Source: Elusimicrobiota bacterium (GTDB lineage Bacteria; Elusimicrobiota; Elusimicrobia; Elusimicrobiales; UBA9959). From it: 44,868 nucleotides of DNA. The stretch is taken from positions 1 through 44,868 of the forward strand of contig JACQYT010000026.1 in assembly GCA_016208085.1 (NCBI GenBank), read 5' to 3'. The position numbers and the translations under genes were made by a program. Of this stretch, positions 24,725-32,713 are shown piece by piece. The notes beneath the pieces were generated by a model. The model was not told the DNA's origin. It saw only the letters and a program-made list of their open reading frames with translations, and made no database searches. The first letter of the stretch is position 1; every line of letters begins with the position of its first letter.

Positions 24725-25222
24725 TTGGAGGGTAAAATAAAGATTGAAACGCGGACCATTCAAGAACAGGATTATCGCGGTATTCTGGCGGTGGTTGAGG
24801 TGCTCCCCAAGTGGTTTGATTCAGATGCCCGCGACCGCGCCATTCCTGCTGACCTCCGGCATCAGTATGGCATTGTCGCAGTATCAGAGGGGAAGATTGT
24901 CGGCTTCATCACTCTCTTTTTTGCTGAGGGTAGGTTAAATATCGGATGGATGGGCGTCAGGCCGGATTATCAGAAAAGGGGGATTGGGAGCCGGCTCCTT
25001 GCCCGCGCTGAGGAGTTCGGAAGACAGCATGGCATGACGGAAATAGCAACGTATACTCTCGGCGACAGCGTGGACTATAAACCATACGAAGCAACGCGGG
25101 AGTTCTACTTCAAACAGGGGTTCAAAATTTACCAGAGGAACAAAACAGATAACCGGGGTTGTCCCGAAGAGATTAAAATCAAGAAACAAATCACCCAGCA
25201 CGGCGTTACAGACGACGCTTAA
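24725..25222 (+). CDS. GNAT family N-acetyltransferase
   Basis: 165 residues with the GNAT acetyl-CoA motif: the strand LNIGWMGVRPDYQ, then QKRGIGSRLLARAEEFG (about 80-96), matching the R/Q-x2-G-x-G/A pyrophosphate loop. Substrate unknown. The start is uncertain: no ATG or GTG is available, TTG at 24725 is the only canonical codon, and GGAGGG lies just inside it, ideally placed for a downstream ATA or ATT instead. The first structured residues (KIETRTIQEQDY) fit either. It lies alone, followed by the first copy of the structured element at 25278. Confidence 0.8.
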   Translation: MEGKIKIETRTIQEQDYRGILAVVEVLPKWFDSDARDRAIPADLRHQYGIVAVSEGKIVGFITLFFAEGRLNIGWMGVRPDYQKRGIGSRLLARAEEFGRQHGMTEIATYTLGDSVDYKPYEATREFYFKQGFKIYQRNKTDNRGCPEEIKIKKQITQHGVTDDA

Positions 25223-25277
25223 AGCGCAGCCAAGCTGAAAACCTCCAACGGCCCCGCCCGCGGCAAATATTAGACCG

Positions 25278-25360
25278 AGCAGTATCCCGGAAGCCCCAAA
25301 TCATGCCCAATAATCGGGCGCGATTCAGCCTCTTTTTCTGAGTCAAAAAACACCCCCTGC
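25278..25360. repeat. Structured element, copy 1
   Basis: About 83 nt with the stem AATCATGCCC/GGGCGCGATT (25299-25308, 25316-25325), loop AATAATC, and AAAACACCCCCTG at 25347-25359. A second copy lies at 27176-27259 with the same loop, a different stem and identical spacing. It follows the GNAT gene. Confidence 0.65.
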
Positions 25361-25484
25361 AACCGCCTATCAGCCAGTTTCAGCCGAATAAATGTTTCAA
25401 ACAGCCGTATTTAGCCACGGTTTCGGCAGCCGAGCCTCAAACTTGTGCTGAATGTAAGCAGATTGAACCCAACCCTTCAAGAAG

Positions 25485-26231
25485 ATGCCTGGGCATATGC
25501 TGCGCGGAAGCGGTAAAAAGTATCCAAAGGACGCAGCGAAACAATCAGACTGCTACACACTATGCACCGGTATTACCGCCGGGGCGGCGGCACAATGTAG
25601 GTGTTGCCAGGATTACAACAGTCTTTGCACCACTTTTGTTACCGGCTGCGCGTCCGGCGGTTGCGGAGAATACGATCCTAAAAAATCCTGCTGCATAAAC
25701 AAAAAAGTGGTGGATAAATTACAGACACCTAAAACATGGCTTACTTCCATACGCGATTGCAAGAACCGGGTCCAAGCAGTCTCTGAAAAAATTGTAAAGC
25801 CCGAAAAGCAAGGTTGTTCTATTGGGATTATACGAGGAACATTTATCAATATATGGAGATTAGAGAAAAGAATAATACTGAAACTTATTTTTAAAATTGA
25901 TAACACCTTGCCTTTAACAATAGATTTTAATGATCCGTTTGATGACCCCAAGCTTGCTTTTAGAGGTTCCTGTAATACCCATGATTACTGCTATGGGACA
26001 TGCCGTCAGACTGCAAATGATGCGGCGGATAGGAGAAAATGCGATGGTCTATTGCTTAAAGATCTAAAAGCAGTTTGTAATAAGGCGAAAGATCCGACAA
26101 CAATGGATCAATGTCTTGAATTGGCAGGTGTGATTCATTGGGGTTTAAGCTTAAACACTCCTATAGATGGTGGTCCAGCGGCTTATAGAGATGCGCAAAT
26201 TCAGCATTGTAAATGTGATTTATGTCCATAA
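25485..26231 (+). CDS. Phospholipase A2-like Cys-rich protein, 5' end frame-broken
   Basis: 248 residues. The region 160-200 carries the secreted phospholipase A2 signature: C163-x2-H166-D167-x-C169-Y, C173, then C186-D187 and C198, with His-Asp as the catalytic pair and the cysteines as its disulfides. PLA2 cleaves the sn-2 acyl chain of phospholipids, usually with calcium. An N-terminal Cys-rich module (about 20-75, 12 cysteines) is not recognised. There is no signal peptide, but in another frame just upstream a Cys-rich reading (TCAECKQIEPNPSRRC) runs into the A5 run at 25515-25519. Adding one A there would join the frames, so the true N-terminus has been lost or lies upstream. The HEAT gene overlaps its stop. 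Confidence 0.65.
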   Translation: MPGHMLRGSGKKYPKDAAKQSDCYTLCTGITAGAAAQCRCCQDYNSLCTTFVTGCASGGCGEYDPKKSCCINKKVVDKLQTPKTWLTSIRDCKNRVQAVSEKIVKPEKQGCSIGIIRGTFINIWRLEKRIILKLIFKIDNTLPLTIDFNDPFDDPKLAFRGSCNTHDYCYGTCRQTANDAADRRKCDGLLLKDLKAVCNKAKDPTTMDQCLELAGVIHWGLSLNTPIDGGPAAYRDAQIQHCKCDLCP

Positions 26232-27160
26232 TTCTACCGATTGTAACTGATAAAGGTTGGCGGAAATTATTCGTAATTTTCCACGGAACACTCATTTTTT
26301 GTTCTCTTGGCCTCATTGTCGTTCCGGCCTTAGTACACGCCGACGAACGGGACCGTGATCACATGGTGATGCGTTTAAAGAATTTGGAGGACAATGACTC
26401 CTATATCCGCAGATGTGCCGCGATAGATATTGGCCTGTACGATCGGGAATCGAAAGACAATGAACGAAAAGAAATTATAACAGCCTTAAAACGACATCTT
26501 CTTGATGCCGATAAATTAGTGCGTTACAGCGCAGCCGAAGCATTGGTTGACATAGATACTACCTCATCTAAACAGGTTTTACCCATTCTAATCGAGAAAC
26601 TTAACGACAAGACAGTTAACCCGATTACTGCGGCGTTATCATTGCGTAATTTTGGCCCGGAAGCCAAGGATGCTGTGCCTATAATTATTGACCTGATGAA
26701 CAAGGAGGGAATATCCTGGTTTTGGGGCTATCCTCATTCCGAATATGGGGATGTGCTACGAGACATCGGCACGCCGGAAGCTCTTACCGCTGTTGAACCG
26801 CTGAAACAAAGGGAATGGCTAGCGAGCGCATTTTATGCGCCTTTCGGCCTTTTACTGCTCCCCATGGTTTCGCTGTTGATCAGTCTATGTTTTGCGGGCT
26901 TTTTCTGGTGGAGCCGCGCCCAATACAAAAAAGGGGAAAAGATAAAGTACATGCCGCTTCTTATTCCGGCCCTGAGTTGGGGATGCTGGGGGTTATATGT
27001 GGTCAATGATGAGCGTCTGAACAGCTTTGGAGGCGCGATTTTTATCTTCTGCTGGTTTTTATTTTTCGCAACTTTGGCCGGCGTAATTCCATGGCTGGTA
27101 AGCTGGTTGCGAGTACGGGCGCAGGAAAAGCGTGATGCCGCCGGTTCCCCCTCTTCTTAA
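26222..27160 (+). CDS. HEAT-repeat membrane protein
   Basis: 312 residues. An N-terminal hydrophobic segment (about 12-38, ending ALVHA) looks like a signal peptide or anchor. Residues about 45-195 form HEAT/PBS-lyase-like repeats (YIRRCAAIDIGLY, LVRYSAAEALVDI, PITAALSLRNFG). Three to four membrane helices follow at about 205-300, and the tail is basic. HEAT solenoids bind proteins, so it could be a membrane partner or immunity-type protein for the phospholipase-like product upstream. The overlap of 10 nt (ATG at 26222 inside the previous stop region) implies translational coupling. No family-level function known. Confidence 0.7.
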   Translation: MSIILPIVTDKGWRKLFVIFHGTLIFCSLGLIVVPALVHADERDRDHMVMRLKNLEDNDSYIRRCAAIDIGLYDRESKDNERKEIITALKRHLLDADKLVRYSAAEALVDIDTTSSKQVLPILIEKLNDKTVNPITAALSLRNFGPEAKDAVPIIIDLMNKEGISWFWGYPHSEYGDVLRDIGTPEALTAVEPLKQREWLASAFYAPFGLLLLPMVSLLISLCFAGFFWWSRAQYKKGEKIKYMPLLIPALSWGCWGLYVVNDERLNSFGGAIFIFCWFLFFATLAGVIPWLVSWLRVRAQEKRDAAGSPSS

Positions 27161-27175
27161 ACCTCAATAATGGGC

Positions 27176-27259
27176 GACAGATACCCTGGAAACCTTAAAT
27201 AGTGCCCAATAATCGGGCACTATTTAGGCACCTTTCACGACCCTGAAAACACCCCCTGA
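27176..27259. repeat. Structured element, copy 2
   Basis: Perfect 12-bp stem TAAATAGTGCCC/GGGCACTATTTA (27196-27207, 27215-27226) with loop AATAATC. AAAACACCCCCTG at 27246-27258 lies 38 nt after the loop start, as in copy 1. It follows the HEAT gene. Confidence 0.65.
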
Positions 27260-27312
27260 AACGGGCTTTTTCTCATGCTCATCTTGCATTGGATAATTCT
27301 GCGATTTTCGGA

Positions 27313-28923
27313 CTACATTTTCTCCGGCGCACAAACGCCGAGGAGGCCGAGACCATGTGCGATGGCGAATTTTACTCCTTTGAGAAGAAACAATCTGAAT
27401 GCGCTGGTCCCCGGGTCGCCGGGGTTCAGGACTTTATGCCTGTCGTAGAAGGAATGAAACAGCGCGGAAAGCTCCGTCAGGTAGGCGGTCAGATGATGCG
27501 GCGAAAAATCCCTGATGCAGGTCTCAAGGACCCGCTCAAACCACATAAGCTTGAGCAGCAGCAGCCGCTCTTCCTCGTTTAAAACCAGCTTCGCGGCGTC
27601 AAAAGTCCCGGCCGGGTCAACGCCTTTTTGGGCGGCGTTATTAAAGATGGAATTTATGCGGGCATGCACATACTGGACATAGAACACCGGGTTATCGTTG
27701 GACTTCTTTTTGGCTAGGTCCACGTCAAAAGTCAGATGGGTATCAGGACTGCGCATGGCGAAGAAAAACCGGCAAGCGTCCGCGCCCACCTCGTCCATCA
27801 ACTCTTTCAGGGAAATGAAATCACCCGCGCGTTTAGACATCTTTACCAGTTGGGCGCCGCGCTTTAAAAGCACCTGCTGGTGGATGACGATCTTGAAAAC
27901 ATTCTTATCATGCCCGAGGGCCGAGACAGCGGCGTCCATTCTGGGCGCATGACCGTGATGATCAGCGCCCCAGATATCCACCACCTTCGTAAAACCCCTG
28001 TCAAGTTTGTTCAGGTGATAGGCAATATCGTTAAGGAAATAGGTGTTATGGCCGTCCGATTTCACCAGCACGCGGTCCTTGTCGTCCGAATCCATCACCG
28101 ATGAGGTGCCGAGCCAGCGGGCGCCCTCTTTTTCGTATGTCATGCCGCGTTTTTTAAGTTCTTCCAGCGCCTTTTCGGGGCCTTTGGCTTCGTGCAGCTC
28201 CGATTCCATGAACCAACGGTCGAATTCCACGCCGAAAGCCTTCATATCCGCCTTGTGAAGGGCGAGCATCTCGTTCACGGCAAACTCTGAAAACTGCTTA
28301 TCGGTCCAGGCTGCGGCGTCCGCCGGCAGCGCGGCCGCCGTCTCTTTAAGATACCCGCCCTGGTAACCGTCTTCCGGGGGGTTCTGCCCCAGAAACCTGG
28401 CTTTAAGCGACAGGCCGAGCAGTTCCACCTGTTTTCCGATATTATTGACATAAAATTCTTCGCTGACCTTGCCGCCGAGGAAGCGCATTATGCGGGCGAG
28501 CGAATCGCCCAGAACGGCGCCGCGGCCGGAGGCTAGGTGCAGCGGGCCCGTCGGGTTGGCCGAGACGAATTCTATGTTTACGGTCTCCCCGCAATGGCGG
28601 GGGTCCAGAAACCAGCCGGCGTCCGAGACCATGCCGCTTGCGGCCTCTATCAAAACCTTGTCCGGGAGCCGTATGTTGACAAAACCGGGCGGCAGAACTT
28701 GGGCCGAAAATTTTCCGGCTAGGGCCTGTTTTACCTCCCCGGCTATTTTGGACGGCGGTTTCCTGAGCGTTTTGGCGGCGGCTATGGGCCAGGCCAACGA
28801 CAGATCTGCCCTGATATGGGGCGGCGGAGGCGAGACGGAAAAATTCTTCAGCTGCTCGTTGGAGAGGCCGAGAGAAATCTTGATCTCCGCTTTCAGCGCC
28901 GATTCAAGGACAGAGAGTTTCAT
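27313..28923 (-). CDS. argS: Arginyl-tRNA synthetase
   Basis: 536-residue class I synthetase charging tRNA-Arg. Features: the N-terminal Arg-specific domain (about 1-100), the active-site motif PTGPLHLAS (the HIGH box reads HLAS, so its last His is Ser), KMSKRAG for KMSKS, and the C-terminal anticodon-binding DALR domain from about 415 to the end. Length is normal. The ATG at 28923 has no Shine-Dalgarno sequence; an AAAAATTTTT block of the dispersed repeat ends 1 nt before the ATG. It is the last gene of the minus-strand run starting at nadD-yqeK. Confidence 0.95.
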   Translation of the reverse strand: MKLSVLESALKAEIKISLGLSNEQLKNFSVSPPPPHIRADLSLAWPIAAAKTLRKPPSKIAGEVKQALAGKFSAQVLPPGFVNIRLPDKVLIEAASGMVSDAGWFLDPRHCGETVNIEFVSANPTGPLHLASGRGAVLGDSLARIMRFLGGKVSEEFYVNNIGKQVELLGLSLKARFLGQNPPEDGYQGGYLKETAAALPADAAAWTDKQFSEFAVNEMLALHKADMKAFGVEFDRWFMESELHEAKGPEKALEELKKRGMTYEKEGARWLGTSSVMDSDDKDRVLVKSDGHNTYFLNDIAYHLNKLDRGFTKVVDIWGADHHGHAPRMDAAVSALGHDKNVFKIVIHQQVLLKRGAQLVKMSKRAGDFISLKELMDEVGADACRFFFAMRSPDTHLTFDVDLAKKKSNDNPVFYVQYVHARINSIFNNAAQKGVDPAGTFDAAKLVLNEEERLLLLKLMWFERVLETCIRDFSPHHLTAYLTELSALFHSFYDRHKVLNPGDPGTSAFRLFLLKGVKFAIAHGLGLLGVCAPEKM

Positions 28924-28924
28924 T

Positions 28925-28965
28925 AAAAATTTTTGCGGTAAAAATTTTTACCATACCCCGCCCTA
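28925..28965. repeat. Dispersed repeat, partial copy C
   Basis: Two AAAAATTTTT blocks (28925-28934, 28940-28949) joined by GCGGT, followed by ACCATACCCCGCCC, which matches the right end of copy A before it diverges. It abuts the argS start codon. Confidence 0.75.
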
Positions 28966-29046
28966 TAAGGAAGGCTAAAGGATTAAGGATAAAGGGCGGA
29001 ATAATCTCTTTGTCTTGCCTTCATCCTTCAGCCTTTATCCTTTAGC
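28966..29046. repeat. Intercistronic low-complexity hairpin (AAGGATAAAGG units)
   Basis: Left arm GGCTAAAGGATTAAGGATAAAGG, right arm the complement (CCTTCATCCTTCAG, then CCTTTATCCTTTAGCC), apex near 29005. The right arm contains the rsfS stop codon. Confidence 0.75.
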
Positions 29047-29574
29047 CTTTTTTTCGGGCGGGGTAACTTTGAGACATTTCGCTTTTTTTGCGGCTTTAGA
29101 CGCCTTTTGCCCGGCCTTTTTCACAGCGGGCTTTTTGACCCGTTGTGGCGCGGGCGCAGGGTCTCCCCCTCTACCCTTTACCCTATACCCTCTACCCTTT
29201 CGCGCGGGCGCGCTCGCCGGGGCTTCCCACGGAACCTGTTTTATGCCGTCAAAGATCCTGTCCAGGGAATAGTGGAGCCGTGTCTGCCGTTCCATGAGGT
29301 GTATGATGAGCCCGCCGTAATCCAGCACTTTCCACTTTTTGGACTGCGCGCCGTCCCTGTAAAGGGGCCGGATTCCCTCTTTCTTGAGCCTGCCGGAGAT
29401 CTCCTCGTCCACCGCTTCAAGGTGGACGGGCGAATCCACGGTGGCGGCCATGACGTAATCCGCCAGTCCGGAGCGGCTAGCGAGGTCGTAGACGGCTATG
29501 CTTTCGGCTTTTTTGGCGTCGGCCAGCCTGGCGGCTTTTACGGCTATTTTTTTGAATTTAAACCTGGCGTTCAT
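29035..29574 (-). CDS. rsfS: Ribosome silencing factor RsfS with repeat-encoded tail
   Basis: 179 residues. The core (about 8-118) is RsfS/Iojap, which binds L14 and blocks subunit joining: AVYDLASRSGLADYVMAATVDSPVH, KVLDYGGLIIHLM and the LDRIF end. Family length is about 110-120. The extra about 60 residues are Lys/Ala/Pro-rich; the segment KGRGYRVKGRGG is encoded by GGGTAGA/GGGTATA heptamers (29166-29201), and the last residues KKAKG and the stop lie in the AAGGATAAAGG repeat. The start overlaps the previous stop by ATGA. It keeps its usual company with nadD and yqeK nearby. Confidence 0.88.
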   Translation of the reverse strand: MNARFKFKKIAVKAARLADAKKAESIAVYDLASRSGLADYVMAATVDSPVHLEAVDEEISGRLKKEGIRPLYRDGAQSKKWKVLDYGGLIIHLMERQTRLHYSLDRIFDGIKQVPWEAPASAPARKGRGYRVKGRGGDPAPAPQRVKKPAVKKAGQKASKAAKKAKCLKVTPPEKKAKG

Positions 29575-30461
29575 ATTCGCTCTCGCTGCTTTTTTAATTT
29601 AAGCAGCAGCGCCGCTTCGGTCCTGTGTTCTATGTTCTCTATAGCGGAACTTAAGATGGAGGCGATGGTGTTGAAGATCGTGACCAGGTTGTTCTTCTCG
29701 TAGTGCGAGAGCGCGGCGGATTTCGCAAAGATTATGTAGCCGAGCGGCTTATTATGCGCGGAGAAGACCATCAGGTAGGCGGTCTCGTCCAGCCAGCCGC
29801 TTTTAAGCTCCCCTTTGAACTCTTTTCTGGCCGGGCCCCCCGGGAAAGTTTCCTTGGAGACCACCGGGTCGTATTCCTCGTTGAACTGGTTATACAGGTA
29901 GCCGTTGATGTTCCAGGAACCCTCAAAATAGATGCAGATCTCCTCAACCATCCTTTTCAAGAACTCGGAAGCCGACGAGGGCTCCTCCATTACGAGATTT
30001 GCCATGTCAAAAAGCATAGTCAGCTCGTTGGAAGTGTGCTGCAGCCTCCTGGAGATGACCTTCATTATTTCCGTGAAGATGCTGATGCCGGTTTCGGGAT
30101 GTTCTTTTATGAAGCCGAAGAATTGGGCGCGTTTTATTTCGTAGAGCACGGTATCGGCGGACGCCCGGGCCTGGGCGAAGCGCGTGATCCCCTCCAAGAC
30201 CGCCATCTCGCCGAAAAACTCGCCCAGGCCGAGAATCGCCAGCTGCTTAAAATCCCGGCCTTCCTCGTCCAGCTTCTTTTCTATCACCACTTCCCCGGAC
30301 ACAATGATAAAAAGCGTGTCGCCTTCGCTGCGTTCCCTGAACACGACGGAGTTTTTGGCGTACTCCGTCTGTTTGAAGGACTTCGAAAATTCCTCCAGCA
30401 TGGCCGGCGAGAAATTCCTGAAGATCGCCACGACCTTTAAATTTTCCGCATCCATTTCCAT
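29571..30461 (-). CDS. Cyclic-nucleotide-binding domain protein
   Basis: 296 residues. A cNMP-binding domain of the CRP type spans about 8-130 (VVFREGSEGD-like YAKNSVVFRERSEGDTLFII, then LGEFFGEMAVLEG, a good phosphate-binding cassette). No helix-turn-helix follows, so it is not a CRP regulator. The second half (about 150-285) looks GAF-like, ending in a long helix. It could be a cytoplasmic second-messenger sensor. Its place directly before rsfS and after pilT may hint at control of motility or translation, but that is guesswork. GGGAGGG precedes the ATG. Confidence 0.8.
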   Translation of the reverse strand: MEMDAENLKVVAIFRNFSPAMLEEFSKSFKQTEYAKNSVVFRERSEGDTLFIIVSGEVVIEKKLDEEGRDFKQLAILGLGEFFGEMAVLEGITRFAQARASADTVLYEIKRAQFFGFIKEHPETGISIFTEIMKVISRRLQHTSNELTMLFDMANLVMEEPSSASEFLKRMVEEICIYFEGSWNINGYLYNQFNEEYDPVVSKETFPGGPARKEFKGELKSGWLDETAYLMVFSAHNKPLGYIIFAKSAALSHYEKNNLVTIFNTIASILSSAIENIEHRTEAALLLKLKKQRERI

Positions 30462-30477
30462 ATTCCCTCCCGCTTTA

Positions 30478-30592
30478 ATCCGAAAGGATAAAGGATTAAG
30501 GATAAAGGCTAAAGGGCAGAAAAAAGCGGTTTATTTTTTTGTTTCTTTCCTTCATCCTTTATCCTTTAGCCTTCATCCTTCTTACATATTGC
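30478..30592. repeat. Intercistronic low-complexity hairpin (AAGGATAAAGG units), second
   Basis: Left arm of AAGGATAAAGGATTAAGG units, a loop of A/T runs near 30520-30550, right arm CCTTCATCCTTTATCCTTTAG. Same unit as the hairpin at 28966. It spans the pilT stop. Confidence 0.75.
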
Positions 30593-31658
30593 CCGTCATA
30601 TTGCAGAACTTCTTGAATGTTTCCTGGTCGTGCGCTTTGGACATGGCAACGTCAAAAGCCACCAAGTTGGCCGTCACCAGCGCGGACAGCGCTTTATCCA
30701 TGGGAACCATGCCGTATTTGGCGCCGGTCTCTATGGCGCTGTATATCATGTGGGTCTTTCCTTCCCTGATAATGTTGGAGATGGCCGACGTCATTATCAT
30801 CACTTCCCTGGCGGCCACGCGGCCCTTGCCGTCTTTGCGGGGCAGCAGGATCTGCGAGACTACGGCTTGCAGCGAAGCCGCCAGCTGCACCCGCACCTGG
30901 GCCTGCTGATGCGGAGGGAAAACATCTATGATCCGGTCCACGGTGGACGGCGCGTCCTGCGTGTGCAGGGTGGCGAAAGAAAGGTGGCCGGTCTCGGCCG
31001 CGGTGATGGTCAATTGAATGGTTTCAAGGTCCCTCATCTCGCCGACCAGGATGACGTTGGGGTCTTCCCGCAGGGCGGCCCTGAGCGCGTTGTTGAAAGA
31101 TTTCGTGTGCTGGCCTATTTCCCGCTGCCGTATGATGCAGCTTTTCGCCTCATACGTGAACTCTATCGGGTCTTCTATGGTCAGCATGTGCCCGCGTCTT
31201 TTCTGGTTGATCAGGTCCAGCATCGCGGCGAGCGTCGTGGACTTGCCCGAGCCCGTGGGCCCGGTAACCAGCACCAGCCCTTTGGGAATATTGGTGAGGT
31301 TCACTACGGCGGGGGAAAGCCCCAGTTGCTCCGGAGTGGGGATCACCGAGGGGATAACGCGCATGACGGCCTCAACGCCGTTTCTGGCCTTCAGCACGTT
31401 CAGCCTGAAACGCGAGATGCCGGTGACGGCAAAAGAGCAGTCCAGTTCCCAGTTCTCTTCGAACTTTGAGCGCTGCTCGTCGTAAAGCGCCGAATAGATC
31501 AGCGCGTTGCTCTGGTCAGCGGAGAGCGGCGGCAAGCCTTCGGCGACCGGGACGACCTGGCCGTTCAGGCGCATCATCGGCGGCTTGCCCACGCAGATAT
31601 GGATGTCGCTGGCTCCCGCCTGCACGGCGGTTTTAAGCACCGTCACGAGGTCTATCAT
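30582..31658 (-). CDS. pilT: Type IV pilus retraction ATPase PilT
   Basis: 358 residues, a hexameric ATPase that depolymerises type IV pili. The N-terminal PAS-like part contains ASDIHICVGKPPMMRLNG; Walker A is GPTGSGKST (about 132-140). Further motifs are EDPIEF (Asp box), REDPNVILVGEMRD (Walker B) and TLHTQDAPSTVDRIIDVFP (His box). Length and motifs are normal. AAGGAG precedes the ATG. No other pilus gene is adjacent; the pilin-like domain at 2025 is the only other trace in this window. Confidence 0.95.
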   Translation of the reverse strand: MIDLVTVLKTAVQAGASDIHICVGKPPMMRLNGQVVPVAEGLPPLSADQSNALIYSALYDEQRSKFEENWELDCSFAVTGISRFRLNVLKARNGVEAVMRVIPSVIPTPEQLGLSPAVVNLTNIPKGLVLVTGPTGSGKSTTLAAMLDLINQKRRGHMLTIEDPIEFTYEAKSCIIRQREIGQHTKSFNNALRAALREDPNVILVGEMRDLETIQLTITAAETGHLSFATLHTQDAPSTVDRIIDVFPPHQQAQVRVQLAASLQAVVSQILLPRKDGKGRVAAREVMIMTSAISNIIREGKTHMIYSAIETGAKYGMVPMDKALSALVTANLVAFDVAMSKAHDQETFKKFCNMTGNM

Positions 31659-31675
31659 TTGAGTTCTCCTTAAAA

Positions 31676-31783
31676 ACAGGGTATAGGGTAGAGGGTAGCG
31701 GGTAGAGAGTTATAAGGAGTTCCTTACCCTATACCCTAAACCCTCTACCCTCTACCCTAAACCCTCTACCCTCTACCCTATTG
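31676..31783. repeat. Intercistronic low-complexity hairpin (GGGTAKA units)
   Basis: Left arm GGGTATAGGGTAGAGGG type, apex TTATAAGGAGTTCCTTA, right arm long CCCTATACCCTAAACCC type. It ends exactly at the stop codon of the LytR_C gene. Confidence 0.8.
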
Positions 31784-32713
31784 TTACCGCCCGCTCCCTT
31801 TATTAAAAAGAGCGGGGCTTTTTATTTCGGCTTCGTTAAAATCGACGCCGAGTATTACGCGCGCCTGGACTACGGCTGGTTTCTCGGTCTTTGAGTATAT
31901 CTCAAGGTCCTTCAGACCCAGCGCCTCGCGGGCGAGCCGCGCCGCCGCTATATTACCTGAACAGTTTACAATTTTTGTCTGCTTCGCCATAGCCCCGTAA
32001 TTGCCGAAACTTATTACGTCAAAACCTTTTTTCCTTAGATATCTGGTGACCTGTTCCGCTAGGTCCTTCCTGCCGGAGGCGTTGAGAACTTCCAGCCTTA
32101 CGACGGCCGGCTCCGGCGCCGGAACCGTGTCCGCCCCGCCGGGGACCGGGACCTCCTGTGCGCCCCCGGCCTTATCAAAAAAGTTTTTCGGCAGCTCGGT
32201 GATGATGAAATCGGCGGACTTAAGCCTTAAAAACTCCAGCGCCAGCCTCAAGCCGTCGTGCCAGGACAGATTGGTCCCCTCGGTTCTTTTCAGGTCCCTG
32301 AAATAGGCGGCCATGCCCAGAAAATATCCGGGCTTGTTGCGCCAGCCGTTAAGCATGACCGAAACCCGGTCCAGGTCCGGCTCCCCGACCGTAATATAGA
32401 ACGCCGCGTCCCGGACGCTAGACCGGTCTTTTAAGAACAGGTTTAACGCCCCGTGCGCGCGCTGGACCGCGGAGCCGGCGCCGCGCGCCGCTTTTTTGGG
32501 TAGCCGGACCGCGTTGACGGTCCCGGAGCCCGGATGGTAGACGAACAGCATCGGACACGCGGGGTTTAACATCACTATTTCAACCTCCCTGTTCGCCGAC
32601 AGCCGCTTTGAAACGGGAGAAAAAAAGTGCGCCGTGGTAAGCACGAGCGTCAGCGCCCCGCCCAGAGCCAGTATTATTATCTGTTTTTTTCCCGCGTCCT
32701 CAGGCTGTTCCAT
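31784..32713 (-). CDS. LytR C-terminal domain protein
   Basis: 309 residues: one N-terminal membrane helix (about 10-28), a middle region like a degenerate LCP domain (about 40-200), and a LytR_C domain (about 222-285; VRLEVLNASGRKDLAEQVTRYLRKKGFDV). LytR-CpsA-Psr proteins attach polymers to cell walls, but the catalytic Arg/Asp set of LCP enzymes is not evident here, so a binding role is more likely. It overlaps the upstream nadD-yqeK end by 37 nt. The order nadD-yqeK-lytR-rsfS is common in bacteria; here pilT and the cNMP gene are inserted between. Confidence 0.8.
   Translation of the reverse strand: MEQPEDAGKKQIIILALGGALTLVLTTAHFFSPVSKRLSANREVEIVMLNPACPMLFVYHPGSGTVNAVRLPKKAARGAGSAVQRAHGALNLFLKDRSSVRDAAFYITVGEPDLDRVSVMLNGWRNKPGYFLGMAAYFRDLKRTEGTNLSWHDGLRLALEFLRLKSADFIITELPKNFFDKAGGAQEVPVPGGADTVPAPEPAVVRLEVLNASGRKDLAEQVTRYLRKKGFDVISFGNYGAMAKQTKIVNCSGNIAAARLAREALGLKDLEIYSKTEKPAVVQARVILGVDFNEAEIKSPALFNKGSGR

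Noticed and set aside
25278..27259. Integron attC sites and gene cassettes
   Set aside because: The gene-element-gene-element order is suggestive, but no RYYYAAC/GTTRRRY core pair brackets either element and no integrase is present.
29703..30440. Long plus-strand ORF opposite the cNMP gene
   Set aside because: Its residues are a mirror of the conserved minus-strand gene, with no motif and no ribosome-binding site.
31676..31783. Telomere-like repeat
   Set aside because: GGGTAKA resembles telomeric DNA, but it sits inside operons with complementary arms, and other loci use unrelated units.
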